A DNA stretch of 64,000 bases from Rhodamnia argentea (lineage: Eukaryota; Streptophyta; Magnoliopsida; Myrtales; Myrtaceae), in contig NC_063151.1 of assembly GCF_020921035.1 (NCBI RefSeq), forward strand, positions 33,672,934 to 33,736,933, read 5' to 3'. The position numbers and the translations under genes are program-made. Numbering within the stretch: the first letter of the stretch is position 1; the number at the start of each line of letters is the position of its first letter. Of this stretch, positions 23,230-34,423 are shown piece by piece. The notes under the pieces were generated by a model. That model had not been told where the DNA came from. It was given only the letters and a program-made list of their open reading frames with translations, and ran no database searches.

Positions 23230-24400
23230 TGATGTTTTCTAGGGAAGACCATGAAAAGAAAGCCTCCTTTGGCTTTTCTGACCGTTTTGTACCATAACTT
23301 GTTGTGACTCGAAATTAATTCAGATGAATTCTCTCCTCGTGAAAAATATGCAGAACGAACTAGGAATGAGCATGTACAGCGCTAATGAATTCTCCAAGGT
23401 GGGGTAGCACTTATTCTTGTTCATAAGTAAGCATTGGTTGATGGATGTTTGTGGCTCGTCTTTTGGGGGGAGCATGTTCTTTAATTTGTAAGACCCATTT
23501 GTCATGTTGTCTAGTCATGTTCATGATCATGAGATGCTGCTCTTTGGTCAATTTCGTTCAGTTAAGTTCTAAGAACTTCTCTTTTTGATGCATTTGGGTA
23601 TTTAAAGTTATCATTTTTGGTTTAGTTGAGTCCTTTCATCAGCCGAAGAAAGGACTTGAAGGACATTTTTTTTTTTTTTTTTGGTCAATGACTTGAAGGA
23701 CATTGAAGTTACAACTTTTACGACATGACATGAAATAAAGTTGTGGGGCTTAAGTGCACGAAATTCATAAGCTTTAGATTTGCCTTGTGATTATCCCCCC
23801 CCTTCCCCCCTTTTTTTTTTCATTTTTGGAAAATCTAACTTTTTCAAAAAAATAAAATAAAAATCAAATCATTTAAAGAACATTTGGATATGCTTTATTA
23901 AAATCATCCTATGTCAATGTGATATTTAATTTATCCGTCTGTAAGGTTAGAGTCGCATACAAATTTTCAACCTCGTTTACTTCAAAAGCAAAACAAAAAT
24001 TTGACCTTATTTAACATTTTCTCTAACAGGAATTCATTCAAAGGACATAAATGATAGCTAAAGGTCGACATGGACAAAGTACATGTTTTTTTTTTTTAAA
24101 TATATTTGGTGCTTTACGTGAAAAATGTTTTTATGCAAGAAAATGGAAAATGAGACCGAAACATGTGGATGCGGTCCATCGACCCGAGTCATCGAAGCCA
24201 TCCTTCCCCTAACAAAGGAGAAAATATTGCATACAGACTTGGATAGCAGCCAACGAGGAGCCAAGTCAGCTGCCGAGCTGCCGAGCTGGCCGTTGCTCCT
24301 AGACAGTTGGAATCAGGGTCAATTTGGTCATTTCGCCTTTCGCTGCGGTAGTTGAACCACAAACGCAGCAAACACACGACGATGTTGGGGGGACGCTTGT
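23230..24400. other. Intergenic region between the NTF2-like and hydrolase genes
   Basis: No gene is seen apart from the small retroposon trace at 23653-23704. Runs of C and T occur near 23800. The last few hundred bases are presumably the hydrolase promoter. Confidence 0.4.
23653..23704 (-). mobile_element. Oligo(A) micro-insertion with 15-bp target duplication
   Basis: GACTTGAAGGACATT occurs exactly at 23653-23667 and 23690-23704. Between them are 15 T and GGTCAAT, that is ATTGACC plus oligo(A) on the minus strand. It has the same structure as the insertions at 3088 and 11105. Confidence 0.65.
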
Positions 24401-24408
24401 CCATTTCA

Positions 24409-24427
24409 GAGAGAGAGAGAGAGAGAG
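24409..24427 (+). repeat. (GA)n tract in the leader of the hydrolase gene
   Basis: Nine GA units about 190 bases upstream of the start codon at 24619. GA/CT tracts of this kind recur in the leaders of MnmE, PSB33 and the kinase. Confidence 0.6.
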
Positions 24428-24618
24428 GGACGCCATTCGCAACTCCCCCGGAGCTTCGGTGTCTTCGTCTCCAATTTTCGGCTCCTGCAAGCTCTCTCTC
24501 TCCGGGCTCGGACAAAGCAGAGACCTAATTTTCTCCACCTCCGCCTTCTTGCCTCGCCGATCGATATCCTTCGCGACGATCTCTGCTTCAGCTGCTGCGA
24601 TCGCGAGTTCCCAACACA

Positions 24619-27600
24619 ATGCCCGTCCTCTCCGGTCCCAACGCGTCCGGGCGCGCGGTTCGTCTCGTGGAGGCCAGAACGAACCACTCCGACATTCGAT
24701 GGAGTGGCGTTACCAGGATCTCCACTCTCTTTAAGGTATCTCTCCCTCCCCTCACTCCATCACATGAGGCATTTTGCGGTTTTTTCCAGCTGTGTGCTTA
24801 CGTTTACATCGAAATGGTAGTGTAGGGAAACGCCCATGTCCTTCGTCGGTATGAGCTTTCCGTAGGTTAAAAGAGGCAGGACACACCCGTGAGACGACCG
24901 TTGGTCTTTGTCTAGCTTCCAAGTTTTTTTTTTTCATAATGGATTTGAAGCAAAACGGAGGTCTAAGTGGTCCAGCTCCAGCCTCGTGGAGAGTGCTCAA
25001 GATTTACAAAATGGGACTCGAGGTCTTACTATGCGCCCTACTACTACAGTCATCCTCCCATTAATAGGCATCTCCGGGAAAGTCGCATGTACAAATGTAT
25101 ACATTACGTTTCATCGATGTTGTCGGCAAATTGCCCATGCGTATTCTCTCCAGATTATTCCACCTAAAGGAATTCCTTCCTAGAATTAGAGGTTTTCCTG
25201 ACAAATCTTTGGATGTGGATCATCATCCTCCCTTGTCCTAACCCATTATACTCTCTGCTATATGATGATGCTTCTTTGATTGCAGAGGAGTGTAATGACT
25301 TGTAAAAGCATAGTATTTATTGCTATTGGACCGACCCGTGTAAATGTTGGTTGATTTTTTGGTGTTGCAGGATAATAGGTTTGAGAACTGTCAGTTGGCT
25401 TCTATTTCGAGGGGGACAGCTAAATATCCCAATATTTGCATGGCTCTAGTGGATGAGAGGCTTGCTCGTAGCAGAGACGTGGCCAAGCCACCTGGAGTAT
25501 TGGTAATGAACTATTATGTCAATTTTCTACTCAATGGATAAATGTCGATAGAAAGCCTAAACGAAAAAAAAAAAATACAAGATAACCAGTCTCGCCACCA
25601 GTAGTTTGACTTGTCTGATGTTTCTTTGCAGGCATATGAACTTGTGCAAGGAGCTTTGGTGAGTTAGATGAAAATTCTTGGTCTCCTTTTTTAATATGAA
25701 TTCTGCCGCTTAACACAGGGGAAGGAAGGTATAATGTGGGTAAGGTGCCTGAGGGCTGCCATAAAAGTGAAAGTTTGGGGTGGTTAAGTTCTTTAAGTTT
25801 TTCTTGACCCAAAAAAAAAAAAAATTCTTTTAAATTTTTAATTTAGGAGTTAGAGTGCTCAAATCTACAAATAGTTTGCAATTGGGTAGAGAGCTTTTGT
25901 CTACTGCTCCTTTTTAATGTTTGATTTATAATTCTATTAAGATAGTACATATGAGACATCATTGTCTGTCTTTGAGTAAGTTCATCTATTTCAGAAAGAT
26001 GCTATGATTTCAGGTATTGTTGTTTGTCCTGTAGTGAGTTGCATCTACTTCAGAGATTCTAAGGAATGTTTGATGTCAGATTGTCATACCCTACTGAAGA
26101 CGTTTCTTCCTAAAGTTTGAGGGAAACGAAACTCAATAACCCTCATCAGTTCAGAGGAATTTGAACCTTATTATCTTATCTGCGTGTTAGTTTTCTCTCT
26201 GTTGTTAGCTATTTTCTTCCTGATGTATTAGGATCTCTAATGAGCTTTGTCCTGGTTTAAAAAAGCAGACCTGGACTGGTGATTTTCATTCAAATGGCGG
26301 TTTCTCGGACTTTGTTGTGCATGGAATTTTTTGATCTCTCAAGCTTAGAGTAGCTAAGGAGTTTAAACCAGTGCTTGATTCAGTTTCTTGGATGATACCC
26401 TTTGTTTTTTACCATAGAAAATGCTTTGAAGGCAAAGTTCTTAGAACTTTTCTTTGCTTCTTGGATCTAAACTGAAGCTTACTGAGTGGACCTTTAACAG
26501 TGATTATTTCCTTACCATACATCTTATTTTTTTCTTTTGACTTTTAAGTGTCCAGGTCAGATGGAGTTCCACTGTTGACAAGTCGCTACCGGATCCTCCG
26601 ACAGCTGTCCTTCTGCATGGAATTTTAGGTTGTAGGAAGAACTGGGGTAGGTGCTATAATCTGACGTCTAGTATTTTGGGTTATCTAATTTGATTTATAA
26701 ACTTCCATATTCAAATGACATATCCTTTGATGAAAAACTATATCCTGTACATCAGACATGTCAGGTCACGTAGTTTTTTTCTGACTGCTAAGTTTTTTCT
26801 GGCTTCTAACAACAATGAAAAGCATTTGGACTTAGGTGTCACAAACAGGTGTCGCACATGGACATAGAAACATTATAATGGCGAATTCGGAAAGTAAATG
26901 TACATTAATGCAGCGAACATTATCTCACTCATGTTAGATAAAGGAGTTTTGAAGATTACGGTTCACCATGCTTTTTTTTTTTTTCATCAGCAGCTATGCC
27001 CCATTTATTCCAGGAAACACAATCCAGACAGCTATGCCCTGCTTCATGTTCTGATTGTAAAACTGTGCATTAGATTTGAGCTTCCAAAGCTTCCAATCAA
27101 CTGATCAATTTGAGAAAATGCTAACAGTGCAAGTGCAAGTGATACATCTTATTAAAAATTGTAATTCCGAACACTAGTTTTAATGGCAACTTTAGCATCA
27201 CAACCCAATCAGTCCGCATGGGGAACCCTGGTTGGAGTGGACGATAGCATTTCTCGTCCTCCAAGTCAAGATCATCATTATTCTTTCATCATTCATTAAC
27301 CTTGATTAATGTCCTAGTCTCAATTGCTGGCTCTTTGTTCGTCATTAACTCATTTTGATTCTCAAACCTTTGCACAGTATACAGTGTACAGCTTGGTGTT
27401 TGCTCCTGTGTGGGCCTGTATTTTTTACACCATTTGAACAACTGAGCTCCCCAGTCTTTTTTCTCCCTAGTACTTTCCATAATCGTGGAGAGCATTAATG
27501 AATGTAGTACAATATTACTCTTCTTTTCATTTTTCCTTCATCAAGGGGGTCCTGAAGCTACTTGCTTCTGTGATGCATTTTATTGGAAGTTCTCATCCCA

Positions 27601-30600
27601 TAGTACCCATTCTCAATTTCTTACACTACCATCTTAAGAAGGACACCATCCTTATACAAACAATCCACAAAGGATGAAACGACATGTTAGTGAGATAGTA
27701 AATGTAATTTATTTTTGTAGTTTCTTCAGTTTGTCGACATAAAAAATGGTTGAAGGTGCAATTTGGGAAACAAGGGCGCTCAACTAATAATTTCTATCTG
27801 ATGCCTTATGTTTATATTGATAGTCAGAACTTTATATTAAATGCCTTCATGTGCATATGAATAGTTGAATCAAAGTGGTTTATATTTATGTTTCAGGAAG
27901 CTTTGCTCGACGGTTAGCACAAGCATTCCCGACATGGCAGGCATGTGAATCAATTCTTTCCTTTATTATGATCAATTTCTAGAACATATTTATGCTGATG
28001 TGCAAGGCAGTTACGCAATCACAATTATAAGCTTAATGATAATGAGCTTTAAGATAATCCTTTCCGATCAGGAAAACGAATCTTATTTTATAGTCCCTCT
28101 TCTGCGATGGGAAATTTTTTTTGATATGCAGCTGCTGGAACTTCTTAGGAATTAGGACAACTAAACATGTAGTGTAGCTTTCTTTCGACCATTAAAAGTT
28201 GAAGCAATGCTTCGTTTAACAAAGGTCTACTAATATTGGTATACTAAATGAGGTGGCATCTTACGTGGACTTGCCATGTCACTGAAGATGCTCAGTAAGC
28301 AAACAAACAGAAGAAAAGGACAATTGAAAAGATTACTAATTAGTTCTCCAAGAAAACAGAAACTGAGGGACATCTTCGGCTAAGCTCAAATCTGTTCATC
28401 TCTGTTGGAGCTTATTTGCCTAATTTCCCACCTCCTATTGTGAACCCAACTTGTCATCAGACTCTCCGCCGGTGCCGTGCTTGCAATGCTAAAGGGTTAT
28501 CTAAGTCTGGTTCCACCAAAATCGTGGGGTATTGAACTTATCTAAACATGGGGCTCTTCATCTTCTTCAATTGAAGGAGATGACAATCTGAAGAAGGATT
28601 CAAGAAGTTCCTCTTCAAAGAAGATGAACTGGCTCGATGAGGACTAAACACCTTCAATCTAGGTAGTTAATTTGCTTTTCGTTGATCTTTTCTCTGAAAC
28701 ACTAAGCAAAACATGGTTTAATAAGAAGGATTGAATGCCTGATGAGTGGAGGGTTGTGGCCACAAAGTGGCGACAGATGAGGTGCCAGATGGGGCCTTCG
28801 GAGGCAGAGCTGACAGTGTGCTGATTAATGGTGGAGATGATTGTTTGGTGGAGAGAGTGGAGGGCAATTGGGAAAGATGCTATGTCGGGTCATGGGATTG
28901 TCTGTTCACTTCTCCAACGGTTTTTTTTATTTGAATAACTATTCTTATTATTTCTTTGTTTTGCTGACTCAACATTCATAATTGACATGTCAATGGCCAC
29001 ATCATCTTTTGGTAAACCAGTGTTGGTGAACTTTAGTAGATGTAGCATTACTTTTAACAGTTTATGCTTGCACAGTTTCTCTTGGTTGACCTGCGATGCC
29101 ATGGGGATTCTGCATCGATGAAAAAGCGAGGCCCCCATACGGTTTCCTCGACTGCCCTTGACGTGTTAAAGCTGGTGCGTATTGTATGAGCATCGGTTTT
29201 GAACTGTATGCTTGGATTGTCTCTCGTTTCGCCCTTTCTAGCATATTTGCTTACATAAATTGTGTGCTTGCACGAGTCTGCCGTCAAACTGTGCCATTAC
29301 TGGTTATTCTGGTTTTTATTTGGAAACTTATTCCATCGTGTCTAGAGTTTATTAAAGTTCACTAACATATGGACTTGCAAACCTGATATGCATGGATTTT
29401 TTGAAAAACAGTTACTCTTTGGGGCACCTATTAATGAGAATGATGGATGTACCAGTAGTTTCCAGGCACCTATCAAGGGGAATAAGAATGTAACCCAAGG
29501 AATAGCCATTGATTTGTCTTAAACTTGCACCAATTGCTTACGAGCCCTTCCATGGATTTTTTCAAATGGATTTGGTACCGTGGAAAATTTTTCATTGCTA
29601 ATATTCTGCTCCTCCTTTTTGCCATTTTCATTTTAGACCTTTCCCTGTTTCACCTATTTCCCAAATTCTACCTTCACTTTTCTTAGTTCTTTTCATTTTA
29701 CTTCGTTGGAATTCTCTTCTTGGCAGCTTTTCTTGTTTACTGTTTTGATAATCATCCTAGCTGTATCTAATGGTGTGGCTCCCTCTTTTTGGGCCAAGTA
29801 GTATGTGCTCAGTGCTCTTAGGGAAATTTTTGTTCTTTTTTCTCGTTATACATTGCATATGTCTGTCATATGAAGATGATAGACATTGTTACTGTCAAGT
29901 TTATCTACCGAGAACCTGCATGTCTTGTATCTTCCAACAAATGCTGATTGTGTAAGGTCAAAGGAGTGGAATGAACATATCACTGTTGAATGAATGTTTC
30001 CCATTGGCTTTTTGTGTATCAAGCATCTTATTTCACATTTGTCAAATATTAGTTCCAATGCACTGCGCATTATGGTAGAAATGAGAATTCATTTTGGTAC
30101 AGCATTTCAACAATATCTTACAGATATTGACGCATCATGATTTACAATCTGTAGCATGTTAATATTTTCTTTCATCACTATTCGAAGAGTATCCACTTTT
30201 AGGGGTTGTTCCTACTGGCATGACCTGAGAAAAAGACGCATGCTCAAAAGAATCAAATAGATTTTCTCCTTTCAGCAACAAAAAGGCATGAAGTTTAATA
30301 ACCAAGTTTCTAAATTCCAATCCATTGATTTAATCCAACAATGAAATATGCTGTGCCATTTCCATTCTGATGTTACTTCAAACAGCATACTGCTGTAAAA
30401 AATCCATCTTACGTCCAATGTATGATTCAATTTCATATAACCAATTTAGAGTGTCTTTCTGGCTGTACCTTGAATTCCTGATGATATGAAGAGGTTATTT
30501 TGCAATTATGAGCGCATGGTTTTATCTTTACTATGCCTTCCATTTATTCTGGCATTAATCTCCTTTTCTTCTCTTGGACGAAGTAGGTCGCACAGCTTAG

Positions 30601-32885
30601 GCTAACGCCCCGGGTTTTAATTGGTCACAGTTTCGGAGGAAAAGGTACTCTTTTGGTTAAGCAATGACAGCTGCTATCATTCTCCCTTATTCCTGGATCT
30701 CAAAGTTTTTTATATTCTTTAACCACGATACAGTTGCTTTGAGCATGGTTGAACAAGCTGCAAAACCTCTTGCACGACCAGTCAGAGTAAGTATTCTAAT
30801 GGATGTTGGCATGCATTTCAGTTTCAAGCATAATAAGTCCCTGGTAGTACCAAAATAATGAGTTCCTCTTCTATGTATACACTAAATCATCATCTTCTCC
30901 CCGTAGGTGTGGGTCCTAGATGCTACTCCAGGAAAAGTTCGGCCTGGTGGAAACAAAGAGGACCATCCTGCTGAGCTAATATCTTTCCTCAGCACACTGC
31001 CTAAGGAGGTGCGTGAGTGGTCACTATTTTGATTTCATAATAAGTCACATGTTTTGGCCCCATTTAGTGCCTTTATTAGGTCGTTGTTTGGGATTAGTCA
31101 TGCATTGTCTAGTTGCCAGTTGGACATTAGCTGGTCGTCTTCTTGCTTGAAAGGGGAGATCTTGATTTTTGTTGCGTGTAACAAGTTAGTGATAGACTTT
31201 GCTGTCTACCATCCCTCATGTGGTTTGGTTTGGCTTTATCATTTGTCCAACAAATTTTGGTTCTCGGAGCCTTTATTGTTTTGCTCTCGTTTATGGCATT
31301 TATATACTAATCTTTCCATTGCCAAGGTAGGTTTCCTCAAAGCGTGATATAGTAGAAGCTCTTGTCCGAGAAGGATTTTCTATGGATGTTGCCCAGGTAA
31401 TTTTGGAGATACTAAATTTTCTGGGCGTGGATGTTACAAGTTGATATCTGGACGACAAAATTAATCGTTTGCCTGACGTTGTCACTGAAGGAGAGATTAA
31501 TTAACATTAGCTGAGTTGAAAATGTTCATCTTGAGCTGTTGTTGATAAATCATTCCATCTTAATTAAGGTTGTGGTCACGTCTTCGTTCTGTCCTAATCG
31601 AATGTTGAACTCCATAAAATTAACCTTTTGACATCCTTTGTCAGTGGTTTCTTCTTCTTCTTTTTTTGTTCCCCGAAGTCAGTTCCATCGGTGTGCTTTC
31701 GCACTTGTTTCTTTTGTTATTCTTGTGCTCGCCGAGATATTCACCTGAATTAGATCTATAGCAGCGGATACTTAATTTGTGTTCCATGTTGAATGTATAG
31801 TAATAATCTTTGAGCTATTTTACCCACTTCTGTGATGCATGTGCCTCTCATGTCAGTCAAATTTTCATCTTTGAGATGATCTTTAGCTGTTTCAAAAATC
31901 GTAATGTGATCAACAACGTTGGTAATTCCTCACTATAAGTCTTTCATCCACTTTATTTCTTCTTTTACTCTCTGCAAAGCTCGTCGATTTTCTTTTTTAA
32001 ATTTTGTGCGACATTTGTTTGTTTTGACTAATGTTGCCTTTTGTCTAGTGGGTGGTAACCAACCTTCGACCATCGGAGTCTCCTGGTTCACCAACAAGCT
32101 TCTCCTGGGTCTTTGATCTCAAGGGAATCACTGAAATGTTTCAATCATATGAAGAAACAAATTTATGGTATCTACTACTTTCAGTTATCTAGTAGTGGTT
32201 CTGTCTATTCATTCAAGCAGGTTGCATTTCGTTAGTGGATGGTGAACTTGAATCTGTTTAACGGAACTGGTGACCTCATTCCAGTTCCCTAGTGATGATG
32301 AGATTTATTGCAGTCAATCATAGGGCGTAGTCTTTCATTTTGATTCACACAACCTTGTGGTTGACTTGTTTTAACTTTTAATGAGAAAGGAGAGAGACAC
32401 CAGAAAGAGGAGTTGCGCTTGTCACCAGCCAATGTAGTCTTTAACATTGTTCGGATTTCATAACTGCTGCTGCCCTTTGCTCAGTGTCAACTTGTGCAAA
32501 TGCAGGAAAATAGTAGAAGATGTTCCTGGAGGAGTGCATGTAAACTTTTTGAAGGCAGAAAGAAGCTTGCACAGATGGGCACTCGAAGACATTCAGAGGA
32601 TTCGTGCTGCGGAGGAGCTGGCCGCAGATGAAGGCGGAGCAGTTGAAATGCATGTCCTCGAAGATGCCGGTCACTGGGTAAGTTTCTGTCGCTTCCTCTG
32701 ATTCCGGTTGAGGACATGATGGGATCATCATATCACGGCGCTCGCTTTCCTCTCTGCTCTTCGCTTGATGCAAGGAGGTTTTTAGTGGTACCAGTAGCTG
32801 AACTTGTAGCTGTTACCAGGTACATGCAGACAACCCGGACGGCCTCTTCAAGATCCTTTCATCTTCTTTCCAGGTGGTGAAATGA
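24619..32885 (+). CDS. ABHD11-like alpha/beta hydrolase (13 exons)
   Basis: Exons: 24619-24735, 25371-25502, 25632-25658, 26556-26646, 27897-27940, 29076-29174, 30587-30644, 30734-30786, 30907-31008, 31331-31396, 32049-32167, 32506-32677, 32820-32885. They give 381 residues with consistent phases. The alpha/beta hydrolase core has the oxyanion HG (residues 113-114, LLHGILG), VDLRCHGDS, the nucleophile elbow GHSFGG (Ser185) and a C-terminal GHW (His359). The combination resembles ABHD11 and bacterial PldB/YbfF esterases. Substrate is unknown. Intron 5 begins with GC (CAG|GCATGT); a GT choice four bases on breaks the frame. Exon 3 is only 27 nt. The first 92 residues are unfamiliar and could include a targeting peptide. 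The start is the first ATG in the frame required by exon 2. Confidence 0.88.
28227..29033. mobile_element. Possible TIR element inside intron 5 of the hydrolase gene
   Basis: TTGGTATACTAAATGAGGTG near 28235 faces an inverted relative near 29020 (reverse complement CTGGTTTACCAAAAGATGAT). The two agree at roughly 70 percent with gaps. The roughly 800 bp between them have no family resemblance I recognise. This could explain the length of the intron. Confidence 0.3.
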
Positions 32886-33772
32886 TGACCCGACCCAGCC
32901 CCCGTCATTTTGCGGACTGAACAATTTAGAGTTTTCTGCGACTAGTACACCACTCTGCTTAAATTTTGTCTAGACCTCGTACAAAATCTTCCCTCCGCAC
33001 CATCTATTACACATCTCTGTTTTCCTACTCTCTCCAAAACATGCCATGTATCCCTGCGTTTCCAGAGGAAAAAGGCGAAAACCCACACCGTGGATGTAAA
33101 GTTCTCTATCTGACAAACAATGCTAAAGATGAGTTTCTAATGTTGATGCTCGAGATGTGATGCTCAAGTTTCTGCAGAAGGGCTGCAATGCTATGCAAGC
33201 CCCAAAAAAGGAATGCCCGGCTTATGGAATCTGTTACAAGCACTAGGGACCAGACTTTTTCTTGATCGCTTGAGTCTCCTCCTTTATATTTCGAGTTTTG
33301 TCCTCTCATCTTCAAGAAGAATACCCAAGATAGAGAACTATTTTTTTTTTAAAATGTCGCAAATGCCCTTGGAATTTTTTGAAGGAAGAAGTGGGCGCTG
33401 TGTTGTGTTTTGTGGCCAGATTATATAACCTCGGTGTTAGCTCTAGATTCTATTTATATTATTTGACGAACAAGAAATGATAAAATTGGATGAAAATTTA
33501 CAAAGTTGGAAAAATTAATTAACTTGAAGCATCGATAAATGCAAATATAGCAACAATCAAACTGCAGTAATAGAATTTTCACAAAAAGAAGAAGAAGGAG
33601 GAGGAGGAGGATAATATTTGAATATTCTTATTTTGGAAATATATCAAGGAAATTCTACTATGCATCCCTGGAAAAGAAAAATTTTGTGAATATCTGTAAG
33701 AAATACGAATTGAACATTGCATATTTCCGCGAGATATTTGACAAATTCTTTTTGTGTACATTGTCATGGATG
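32886..33772. other. 3' flank of the hydrolase gene
   Basis: Probable 3' UTR for the first few hundred bases, then AT-rich DNA. A GAAGAAGGAGGAGG purine tract occurs at about 33588-33610. No gene is seen. Confidence 0.4.
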
Positions 33773-34028
33773 ATGACGATGATATGTTTTTTTTTTTTTT
33801 TTGTAGTCTAGGATCTACCGGCCCCACCGAGCTTCGCCCGGTGTCCGGCCGAGGGCCAACTAGTGACTATATCCGGAGGGGGACCGGCCCAAGAATCCAC
33901 GGTCGGGACTCCCCACTTAAATCACGGAGTGCCGTCGGGAGTTTTGAACCCTTGACCTTTCATGAGAGAAATGAGGGCTCAAATTTCAACCAACTACGTC
34001 ATGCGCGGGTGGATATGACGATGATATG
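33773..34028 (-). mobile_element. Complete tRNA-derived SINE with 14-bp target duplication
   Basis: The body is 33787-34014 (228 bp), read on the minus strand. The head carries an A-box-like GACGTAGTTGGTTGAAATTT and a B-box-like AAGGGTTCAAAACTCC, in the spacing of a tRNA promoter. A GC-rich unrelated part follows, then a poly(A) tail of about 17. ATGACGATGATATG is repeated exactly at 33773-33786 and 34015-34028, the expected target duplication. The identical duplication and unbroken tail indicate a fairly young insertion. It encodes nothing and would depend on a LINE reverse transcriptase in trans. Confidence 0.85.
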
Positions 34029-34300
34029 TTCATCTACTCTTTGTCAAAAAATTAGAAAATAGACAACAAATGATTGCCAAATAGGAAATATATATTTATA
34101 TATAAATAAACTGAAATTATACGAAGTTGGAAGATAATTCTGAAGAAATCGCTTCTAATCTCACGAAAATTCCACACAAATTAGCTTGTTTGACTTTTTC
34201 CACGCCACGTTGACGACACAAGTTAATATCGTACAATTTTCGATATTGCCCTAAGGTCCAAGCCATCAGTGCCTTGCTTGAAGTTTTGGTGACGCTAGCA

Positions 34301-34423
34301 ATGTCGTCGATAATGGATGCCTTGTCCGTCTCCGTCGCTTCCAGGACGTCTCTCTCTGTCCAATATCCAGCGGTTCATACCGAAACAGTGGAGGCGGGTG
34401 GAGTCGGGCCCTGCGTCGAGTGA
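34301..34423 (+). other. Overlapping out-of-frame upstream ORF at the PPR gene
   Basis: An ATG at 34301 opens a 40-codon frame (MSSIMDALSVSVASRTSLSV...) that includes a second ATG at 34313 and stops at 34421-34423. It overlaps the start of the PPR frame (34317). The context of the 34301 ATG (A at -3) is better than that of 34317 (T at -3, C at +4). It may be a translational brake on the PPR gene. Confidence 0.45.

Noticed and set aside
24324-24734. Long open frame overlapping hydrolase exon 1 that resembles a plastid transit peptide.
   Set aside because: Its frame does not join exon 2 in phase and it has no upstream ATG. The frame starting at 24619 does fit.
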